From NCBI GenBank assembly GCA_016650185.1, contig JAENWE010000466.1, positions 1-13,717 of the forward strand: DNA of 13,717 nucleotides. Direction: 5' to 3'. Shown here piece after piece: positions 6,580 to 13,717 of the stretch (its first letter is position 1; each line of letters opens with the position of its first letter). Under the pieces are notes generated by a model. That model had not been told where the DNA came from. It worked only from the letters and a program-made list of their open reading frames with translations, and did not search any database. A program made the translations under genes and the position numbers. The stretch comes from Vicinamibacteria bacterium (GTDB lineage Bacteria; Acidobacteriota; Vicinamibacteria; Fen-336; JAGNNV01).

Positions 6580-8721
6580 ATGATCAAGACCATTTCGTTC
6601 ACGTTCTTCCTTTGCGCCGCGCTGGGCGCCGTTTCGGAAGCGCAACCCTCTCCGGTCGCGAAGCGGCCGATTGCCGAGACCGACGTCACAAAGTTCATGT
6701 GGAGCACGGATCCCGAAATCTCGGCCGACGGCCGCAGGGTGGCTTTTGTGAAGGTCGAGGTGAACGAAAAGAAGGACGACTACGAAACCTCGATCTGGCT
6801 GGGCGCGACGGACGGCCGGACGCCGCCGCGGAGGTTTACCGCCGGGCCTCGTGATTCCGGGCCGCGGTGGTCGCCCGACGGCACGCTGCTCGCTTTTGTG
6901 CGAGGGGCCGAGAAAGAGGGCAAACGTCAGCCCTCGCAGCTCTTCCTGATCCCGATGTCGGGAGGTGAGCCAAGGGCCATCACCGATCTCCCGAAAGGCG
7001 CTTCGAGCGCGACGTTCTCCTCTGACGGAAAGACTCTTGTTTTCACCAGCAACAGCACCGACGAAGACATCGCGCTCGCCAAGAACCCGCCCAAGGAGCC
7101 GGCCCGAGAGCCCGACATCAAGGTGGTGACTCAAGCGGTCTATCGCTCGAATGGGGGAGGCTATTCCGATCCGACCCGCAAGGCTCAACTCTGGGCCGTG
7201 ACTCTCTCGGACGGCTCGTCGACCGAGCCGCGACGGATTTCGAATGATCCGTTTGGTGCCGCCGCTCCTCTCTTCTCGAAGGATGGCTCCACTCTCTATT
7301 ACCGTTCTCTTCATGTGAAAGAGCCCTATTACGAAGATTCGCGCAGCCAGATCTGGTCGGTGCCGGTCGCGGGCGGAGAGCCGAAGCGGGTTCTTGACTT
7401 CGCGGGCGCCATAGGCGATTTCGACTTCTCGCCGGACGGGAAACGGCTCGCGTTCACGGCCGCCAAGAACACGACGCCGGTTCGTTCGCACGACCAGTCT
7501 GATCTCTTCATTGCCGATTTCGCGGACGGCGTCGCGGGAATCCCGAAGAACCTCACCACAGCCTACGACTACGACGTTGGCGGCGGCGTGGGCGGAGACC
7601 AGGCGCCTCCTCGAGGCGGATCCGTGGGCGGAATCATCTGGGGCCCCGAGGGGAACTCGATTTTGGTCAAGTGCTCCGAGCAAGGCCGGGCCAATCTCAA
7701 GAGGATCGACGCAAGAACGGGCGCCGTCACCGCCGTGACCTCGGGCGATCAGGATGTGATGCAGTACTCGGCGTCGGCCGACGGGAAGACGCTGGTGGCC
7801 CTGATCTCGACTCCGACCGTCCTGGGCGATCTCCACGCCGTCGAGGCGGCGACCGGAACGACGACCCGCCTCTCTTCATTCAATGACGAGCTTTTCGGCG
7901 GTCTGGACCTGACTCTGCCCGACGACGTCTGGTACACCAGCTTCGATGGGAAGAAAATTCATGCCCTCGTCCAAAGGCCGCCGAGGTTTGAGGCGGGAAA
8001 AAAGTACCCGCTCATTCTGAACATCCACGGCGGGCCGCACTCGGCCTACGGCTACACGTTCTTTCATGAGATGCAGTGGATGGCGGCCAAGGGCTATGTG
8101 GTGCTCTATCCGAATCCCCGCGGCTCCACCGGTTACGGACAGGATTTCGCGAACATCATTCAGTATCACTATCCCGGTGACGATGCCAAGGACCTGTTGA
8201 TCGGCGTCGACGAGATGGTAAAGCGCGGTTGGGCCGACCCGGCGAAGCTGGCGGTGACCGGCGGCAGCGGGGGCGGAGTTCTGACCAACTGGATCGTGAC
8301 CCAGGACCAGCGTTTCAAGGCCGCGGCCTCCCAGCGGTCGATCGCAGACTGGGCTGGCTTCTGGTACACCGCCGACTTCGTTCTCTTCCAGCCGTCATGG
8401 TTCAGGGCCGCGCCCTGGCAGGATCCGAAAGACTTCGCCGCCCGTTCCGCGATCACGTTCGTCGCCAACGTCAAGACGCCGCTGATGCTCATCGAGGGCG
8501 AGGATGACCTGCGCACGCCACCCTCCGATGGGGGAGAGCAGATGTTCCGCGCCTTGAAGTACCTGAAGATTGACACGGTCATGGTCCGGTTTCCAGGCGA
8601 GACCCACGAACTCTCCCGATCCGGCAAGCCGTCTCACCGTATCGGACGCCTGCGACACATCGTAGGCTGGTTCGACAAGTACATCATGGGTGAAAGCAAG
8701 CCCGAGTACGACGTGAGGTAG
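6580..8721 (+). CDS. Secreted S9 family (prolyl oligopeptidase type) peptidase
   Basis: A 713-residue serine peptidase of clan SC, family S9, most like the acylaminoacyl-peptidase/dipeptidyl-peptidase branch (S9C-like). A signal peptide covers about 1-21 (MIKTISFTFFLCAALGAVSEA, likely cut after A21), so it acts in the periplasm or outside. Residues about 40-440 form a WD40-like beta-propeller with repeated SPDG/SADG/SSDG turns (98-101, 147-150, 284-287). The C-terminal alpha/beta-hydrolase domain (about 455-705) has the oxyanion region HGGPH (483-487), NPRGSTGYG (512-520), nucleophile S563 in GGSGG, D643 in GEDDLRTP and H676 in GETHELSR: an intact triad. It trims short peptides, probably for protein use as nutrient. 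It lies 68 nt behind lpdA with its own Shine-Dalgarno; whether it has its own promoter is unclear. Exact specificity is unknown. Confidence 0.95.
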   Translation: MIKTISFTFFLCAALGAVSEAQPSPVAKRPIAETDVTKFMWSTDPEISADGRRVAFVKVEVNEKKDDYETSIWLGATDGRTPPRRFTAGPRDSGPRWSPDGTLLAFVRGAEKEGKRQPSQLFLIPMSGGEPRAITDLPKGASSATFSSDGKTLVFTSNSTDEDIALAKNPPKEPAREPDIKVVTQAVYRSNGGGYSDPTRKAQLWAVTLSDGSSTEPRRISNDPFGAAAPLFSKDGSTLYYRSLHVKEPYYEDSRSQIWSVPVAGGEPKRVLDFAGAIGDFDFSPDGKRLAFTAAKNTTPVRSHDQSDLFIADFADGVAGIPKNLTTAYDYDVGGGVGGDQAPPRGGSVGGIIWGPEGNSILVKCSEQGRANLKRIDARTGAVTAVTSGDQDVMQYSASADGKTLVALISTPTVLGDLHAVEAATGTTTRLSSFNDELFGGLDLTLPDDVWYTSFDGKKIHALVQRPPRFEAGKKYPLILNIHGGPHSAYGYTFFHEMQWMAAKGYVVLYPNPRGSTGYGQDFANIIQYHYPGDDAKDLLIGVDEMVKRGWADPAKLAVTGGSGGGVLTNWIVTQDQRFKAAASQRSIADWAGFWYTADFVLFQPSWFRAAPWQDPKDFAARSAITFVANVKTPLMLIEGEDDLRTPPSDGGEQMFRALKYLKIDTVMVRFPGETHELSRSGKPSHRIGRLRHIVGWFDKYIMGESKPEYDVR

Positions 8722-8821
8722 GCGCTCTCCTGTCCAGTAGCGAGAGGGGATCGCGCCGCGCATCTTCTACTCGGCCGGGGAAGGCTCCGTCGCGTGCTCG
8801 TCCGGATGCCCGTGGATACGG

Positions 8822-8893
8822 CTAGAGCACCAGAAGGATCAGAAGCAGGCCGAGCACCGCGCGCAGCCACGGGGGAATTTGCTTAAGCGTCAT
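8822..8893 (-). CDS. Putative 23-residue single-helix membrane peptide
   Basis: A short frame starts with ATG at 8893 inside the end of pgsA (11-nt overlap, +1 frame) and ends with TAG at 8822-8824. The product has a charged, proline-containing head (MTLKQIPPWLRAV) and an uninterrupted hydrophobic end (LGLLLILLVL) just long enough to enter the membrane. Codons end mainly in G/C. There is no clear Shine-Dalgarno; termination-reinitiation from pgsA could supply ribosomes. I do not recognise a family. Its position directly behind a phospholipid enzyme and in front of a gene-free 100-nt convergent gap makes it a plausible microprotein, but a chance frame of 24 codons is possible. Confidence 0.45.
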   Translation of the reverse strand: MTLKQIPPWLRAVLGLLLILLVL

Positions 8894-9455
8894 GGTCGGG
8901 CTCGACGAAGCGCCGGGATGAAGCGCGATAGAGGTAGTGGAGACCCGAGGCCACCGTGAACACTCCGGTGGCGGCAAATACGATCTCGAGAAGATATTGG
9001 GGAAAGGCCATCAGATTCGCGCCGAAGGCGAGAGCCACGCAGGTCATCTGAGCCCCGGTGCTGATCTTGCCCAGACCGGTCGGCGCGAATCCTTTTCGGT
9101 TCGAGACGAAGGCGATAGCCAGCGCGCTCACCACGATGATGGCGTCGCGAGAGAGAACCACCACGGTGAGCCATTTCGGGATATGGACCCGCACCGCGTC
9201 TGCGAACGACAAGGCCACGAACGCCGAACCCAGCAGCATCTTGTCGGCCAGTGGGTCGAGAATCGCGCCAAGGACCGTGCGCTGCTTGTAGAACCGCGCG
9301 ATCAGTCCATCGAAGGCGTCCGTGATTGCTCCCAGAACAAATACCGCCACCGCCAGATGAAGGCGTCCGTCGAGGGTCAGGGCCACGAAGACCGGGGCGC
9401 AGATCATCCTCAGAATGGTGAGCTGATTGGGAAAGCCGAGGATGGGTTCGGACAT
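8883..9455 (-). CDS. pgsA: CDP-alcohol phosphatidyltransferase, PgsA type
   Basis: A 190-residue integral membrane enzyme. It carries the complete family signature D-x2-DG-x2-AR-x8-G-x3-D-x3-D as D46, D49, G50, A53, R54, G63, D67 and D71, where the aspartates bind the catalytic metals. Hydrophobic segments before and after the motif (about 12-28, 33-45, 73-88, 94-118, 133-150, 153-175) give the usual six-helix fold. Size and sequence suit CDP-diacylglycerol-glycerol-3-phosphate 3-phosphatidyltransferase, the committed step to phosphatidylglycerol and cardiolipin; other CDP-alcohol acceptors cannot be excluded. The conserved FPNQLTILR start region sits at residues 8-16, supporting the ATG at 9455. 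The gene begins only 5 nt after the propeller-GGDEF gene, implying co-transcription, and its end overlaps the small membrane-peptide frame. Confidence 0.92.
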   Translation of the reverse strand: MSEPILGFPNQLTILRMICAPVFVALTLDGRLHLAVAVFVLGAITDAFDGLIARFYKQRTVLGAILDPLADKMLLGSAFVALSFADAVRVHIPKWLTVVVLSRDAIIVVSALAIAFVSNRKGFAPTGLGKISTGAQMTCVALAFGANLMAFPQYLLEIVFAATGVFTVASGLHYLYRASSRRFVEPDHDA

Positions 9456-9460
9456 CAGGG

Positions 9461-12400
9461 TCAGACGGGGCGGCGCATCGAGCTGCTGTCACGATACGTG
9501 GCGAGGTCCTGGCCTCCGGCTGGCGTCCGGCCCCGCACCATGGTGAAGACTACGGAAAAGCCGAGGTCTTTCAACAACTCTACGGTGCCGGTTCTGGCGC
9601 CCCCGCGGAGCGGTTCTTCGGCCGATGGCGAAATCCCGACCGCGCAGTTGCGCCCGCCCCGCTTGGCTCGATAGAGACCGCGGTCGGCCAGACGGACCAC
9701 ATCTTCGGGAAGCGGCTCGACCCCCTCGATTGGAAGGGGATAGGCCGCCCAGCCCATGGAGGTGGTGATATGGACCCCATCCGGAGGACCTACTGAAAAC
9801 GGCAAGTCGGAAATGGCTGCCATCATGCGAGCGGCCATCTCGGGCGCCTCGCTCCTTTGGCAATCGAGGGAGAGGACCAGAAACTCCTCTCCGCCCCAGC
9901 GGATCAGGCGATCAGTTTTGCGAATAAGAGCCTGCAGGCGGCGTGCCGTCTCTTTCAACACGGCGTCGCCCCCGGCATGGCCGAACAGGTCATTCACAGT
10001 CTTGAAACGATCGAGATCGAGGAGGAAGAAGATGGCATCGCGGTTGGGATCGCCGCTGGAGTGCCGCTCGTCGAATCGTCGCTTCAGCAGCCCAATCTCG
10101 TCTTCGGCGACCTCGGAAAAATAGCGTCGGTTCCGCAGACCCGTGAGCATGTCCGTCAGCGAGAGTTCCTGGAGCCTGTGGTTGGCGATCTCCAGATCGG
10201 CCCGGCCCGCCTTCACCGCTGCCTCGAGATTCAGGCGATCCTGTTCGATGGCTTTGACCCTCCGTCGATAGAGCGTGTAAGCAGCGCTTGCGGCCAGGAG
10301 GAGAGCCGCGAGTCTGGCGGGCCAGGATTCCCAGGGATGAGCCCGGGCCACGATATCGAGGGACAGCGGATTCGACTTTCGACCGTAGCGATCTTCCGCC
10401 TCCACTTCAAGCTGGTAGGCGCCGGGCGGCACGTTGGCGAGGGGGATGTGGGGATCGACGGACCACAGCGACCATTCGTCGGTCTGGCCCACAAGTCGAT
10501 ACCTGTAACGAGCCTTGCGAGGAGCCACCGGGTCTGAGAGTTCGGCATGAAGGTCGAGGATGTTCGGCCGGGGCTCGATTTCAAAAGAGAGGCGGTCCGG
10601 GACCAGGCGAAGCCGGTTTGGTTCTGGGGGAGCGTTCGGCGGGTCGAACAAACCGATCCCATTGAGGAGGGCAAACCACACCTGACCTGCCCGCCCTTCG
10701 CGGAGCGAGAGGTAGCGAAAGTCCGAATCCTCAAGGTCGGCGGAGGTCAGGATGGTTCGATCAATCCGGGTGGGATTCAACCGGATCTGAGAAAGCCGGT
10801 CGCCCTCGTGCGCCGCCAGGTAGGTCTCGCCCATCTTCTGCAAAGACTGTACCGAGAGCCATGAAAGGCCATCGAGAGTCACCGACGTCACCGTTTGGCT
10901 CGGAGAGCCCGAGGTGAAGAGAAATGCCGAAGCGCCGTTCTCGAAGGTCACCACCACGCCCCCGTCTGGAGCCGGCGCGACAAATTCGACGTGGCGGTGA
11001 CTTGGAAGCGGGACCGGCGTCACCCGCTCGGACACGGTGTCGATGACGTTCATAGCGCCTTGGCGGGTGGCGACCCAGAGGAGGCCCTGGGCGTCCATCG
11101 CCCCCATCCAGGGGTTGCCGCCTCCGGGGATCGGAATGCTGTGCGCCTCGGTCGCTCCTTTCGAGACGCGATACACCCCCAGGGGAGAGATGGCCCAGAC
11201 CGCGTCGCCCTTATCACGATAGACCGCGGTCACCAGGCGATCGCGGAGGATCTCGAAACGCGGATCCTGTCGGACCCGCAGTGGCCCACCCGCGCGTGAG
11301 GCCGGTGGCAGGAGACCCACCCCGGCGTCCATGGCGAAGAGCAAGCCGCCACCCGGATCCTCGGCGATCCCATAGATCGTGAGCGCGTCGAAACCCTCGA
11401 ATCTGGCCTCGGCCGTGGACACCGGGCGTCCCTGATCGTCCGTGCGGAAACTGAGTATTCGACGTCCGTTCGATATCCAATGCACTCCGTTCTTGTCCAC
11501 ATCGATGGACCGAAAACTCTCTTTGTCCGCGAGCAGGAAGCGAACGCCCCTTCCCATGAGCAGGAGGTTGAGCCCGCTCTCGATGGTGCCCACCCACAGT
11601 TGGCTTTCGCGATCCGACAACAGGGTGACCGCCGCCGAACGCGCGCGTTCGTTGCGGGACTCGACCGGAACCACCGTGCCCGATTCGAGAGTGAGGACGC
11701 CGGCATTCGTACCCACGAAGACCTGGCCCGAGGCGGTCACCGCGAGTGCGCGATGTCCGGCCGTGGCCCCTCTTGGGAAAGCGAGGGTCTCCACCGCGCC
11801 GTCTGCGGCGGCCGGGAGAACCGAAACTCCGAGGCTTGAAGAGAAATAGATCTTGTCTCGCCAGGCGACCACATGGTCGATGCCGACCCCCGCTCCGGGA
11901 GCGGCCTGGAAGTCCCCCGACTTCTGAAACCGAGTCCCCACCGGGGTCAGCCGCAGGAGGCCGTGGTTTCTGGTGGCGAGCCACACCGTGCCTGTCTCGT
12001 CGATGACAAAGTCCGTAGCTTCGAAGGCGAGGGCGTCATTGATTCCCACGGCTGTCCATTGGCCACCGAAGTGCCGCAGGAGCAGGCGCTCGCCGGCGAG
12101 CGCCCACAGGGCGCCATCGCGACCGCGGAAGAATCTCCTCACCGCGAACTGGGCGGCCGCGGGGGGAAGAGGCACCGATTCGAAGTGATCGCCCACCAGC
12201 CTGGAAATCCCCCCCGAAGTACCCACCACGATGGCGCCGGAGGGTTCCTCCGATACCGCGAATACCGCGGAACGGGCCAAACCGAGCTCAGGGCCAAAGA
12301 CCCGGATGGTCGGTCCGCCCAGCTGGGCGAGACCCGCAGTGGTCCCGGCCCATAGCCCTCCGAAGCTGTCCTGATACAGGCTCAGAACCTGGACGGCGGG

Positions 12401-12490
12401 CAGCCCCTCGCGCAAGGAGAAGTTCGCATCCGGGACGACGAACTCGATCTTCGCGGCCAGAAGGAGGGCGGTCGCGAGGAAGGTGAGCAT
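9461..12490 (-). CDS. Propeller (Reg_prop)/Y_Y_Y sensor diguanylate cyclase
   Basis: A 1009-residue membrane-anchored sensor making c-di-GMP. A hydrophobic N-terminus (about 1-13) is the likely signal peptide. Residues about 30-620 hold 14 Reg_prop-like repeats of the form D..G.LW.GT..GL..L (starting near 37, 76, 118, 160, 205, 248, 288, 328, 372, 420, 460, 501, 548, 591), i.e. two seven-bladed propellers in the periplasm. A Y_Y_Y domain follows (about 645-715), then one membrane helix (about 725-741), a helical linker (about 745-778) and GGDEF (about 779-955). The active-site motif is GGEEF (866-870), with metal-binding D825 in LLDLD and an inhibitory site R857-K-T-D860 five residues before it, so the cyclase looks active and feedback-inhibited. 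A tail of about 55 residues after 955 matches nothing I know. The gene lies 84 nt behind pyrC and 5 nt before pgsA. Confidence 0.93.
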   Translation of the reverse strand: MLTFLATALLLAAKIEFVVPDANFSLREGLPAVQVLSLYQDSFGGLWAGTTAGLAQLGGPTIRVFGPELGLARSAVFAVSEEPSGAIVVGTSGGISRLVGDHFESVPLPPAAAQFAVRRFFRGRDGALWALAGERLLLRHFGGQWTAVGINDALAFEATDFVIDETGTVWLATRNHGLLRLTPVGTRFQKSGDFQAAPGAGVGIDHVVAWRDKIYFSSSLGVSVLPAAADGAVETLAFPRGATAGHRALAVTASGQVFVGTNAGVLTLESGTVVPVESRNERARSAAVTLLSDRESQLWVGTIESGLNLLLMGRGVRFLLADKESFRSIDVDKNGVHWISNGRRILSFRTDDQGRPVSTAEARFEGFDALTIYGIAEDPGGGLLFAMDAGVGLLPPASRAGGPLRVRQDPRFEILRDRLVTAVYRDKGDAVWAISPLGVYRVSKGATEAHSIPIPGGGNPWMGAMDAQGLLWVATRQGAMNVIDTVSERVTPVPLPSHRHVEFVAPAPDGGVVVTFENGASAFLFTSGSPSQTVTSVTLDGLSWLSVQSLQKMGETYLAAHEGDRLSQIRLNPTRIDRTILTSADLEDSDFRYLSLREGRAGQVWFALLNGIGLFDPPNAPPEPNRLRLVPDRLSFEIEPRPNILDLHAELSDPVAPRKARYRYRLVGQTDEWSLWSVDPHIPLANVPPGAYQLEVEAEDRYGRKSNPLSLDIVARAHPWESWPARLAALLLAASAAYTLYRRRVKAIEQDRLNLEAAVKAGRADLEIANHRLQELSLTDMLTGLRNRRYFSEVAEDEIGLLKRRFDERHSSGDPNRDAIFFLLDLDRFKTVNDLFGHAGGDAVLKETARRLQALIRKTDRLIRWGGEEFLVLSLDCQRSEAPEMAARMMAAISDLPFSVGPPDGVHITTSMGWAAYPLPIEGVEPLPEDVVRLADRGLYRAKRGGRNCAVGISPSAEEPLRGGARTGTVELLKDLGFSVVFTMVRGRTPAGGQDLATYRDSSSMRRPV

Positions 12491-12574
12491 GGCGCTTACG
12501 AGTCTAGTCGCACCCTTCCCCGGGGGATTACCGTTCCTCGACCATTTCCCTTGGTCCCGCCCTCGTCGGGCTTC

Positions 12575-13717
<1,143 letters not shown>

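Noticed and set aside
6529..7836. Open frame of 435 codons on the minus strand
   Set aside because: It lies entirely opposite lpdA/S9 peptidase sequence, is very rich in Arg/Gly/Pro-type low-complexity residues, and resembles no family. It is a GC-rich shadow of the peptidase gene.
8722..8821. Gap between the S9 peptidase gene and the small membrane-peptide frame
   Set aside because: I looked for a terminator or RNA gene between these convergent ends; only a weak CTCTC/GAGAG pairing with a long loop is present, with no T-run.
8890..9492. Open frame of 200 codons on the minus strand, one frame from pgsA
   Set aside because: pgsA has the complete CDP-alcohol phosphatidyltransferase motif in the other frame; this one is an Arg/Ser/Gly-rich shadow.
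11214..11984. Open frame of 256 codons on the minus strand inside the propeller gene
   Set aside because: It overlaps the clear propeller repeats in another frame and has Arg/Gly-rich low-complexity sequence typical of shadows.
12540..12556. Small inverted repeat (GACCA...TGGTC, 7-nt loop) between pyrC and the propeller-GGDEF gene
   Set aside because: The stem is only 5 bp and no T-run follows on either strand, so I do not call it a terminator.

Overview
The window is GC-rich (roughly 60-65% G+C by eye), gene-dense bacterial chromosome. The gene set suggests a free-living Gram-negative-type heterotroph: a secreted S9 peptidase, a periplasmic propeller-sensor diguanylate cyclase, and OmpR-type two-component signalling. 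The style (S9 peptidase, Reg_prop sensor fused to GGDEF, short or absent leaders, few clear Shine-Dalgarno sites) would fit Acidobacteriota or a neighbouring phylum, but that placement is inference. I see no mobile element, CRISPR array, rRNA or tRNA, and no stretch over 300 bases without a gene.

Bases 1-3509: after the last codons of a rightward gene (1-60), a leftward operon reads aldehyde dehydrogenase -> sensor histidine kinase -> OmpR/PhoB-type response regulator. The gaps are 11 nt and then an 8-nt ATG/TGA overlap, so the enzyme and its probable regulators are co-transcribed. A 65-nt divergent promoter region (3510-3574) separates this operon from the next group, and both start codons lie almost on top of -10-like elements, as expected for leaderless or near-leaderless mRNAs.

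Bases 3575-8721: rightward genes for a small NTF2/SnoaL-like protein and three-cysteine MsrA (30 nt apart), then, beyond a leftward 76-residue unknown protein, dihydrolipoamide dehydrogenase (TTG start with a Shine-Dalgarno) and a secreted S9 prolyl-oligopeptidase-family peptidase with an intact catalytic triad. Aldehyde dehydrogenase and MsrA side by side hint at a theme of oxidative or electrophile damage, but no shared regulation is shown.

Bases 8822-13717: a leftward run reads class I dihydroorotase PyrC (5' end beyond the window), then a 1009-residue sensor with 14 propeller-type repeats, a Y_Y_Y domain, one membrane helix and GGDEF, then a PgsA-type CDP-alcohol phosphatidyltransferase, and finally a 23-codon ORF for a hydrophobic membrane peptide overlapping the 3' end of pgsA by 11 nt. 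The propeller-GGDEF gene and pgsA are only 5 nt apart.

Most of the window is recognisable housekeeping and signalling. The least described parts are the 23-residue peptide behind pgsA, the 76-residue orphan protein, the basic C-terminal tail of the aldehyde dehydrogenase, the sensor kinase with almost no periplasmic domain, and the leaderless-looking divergent promoters. I found no convincing new multi-gene system.
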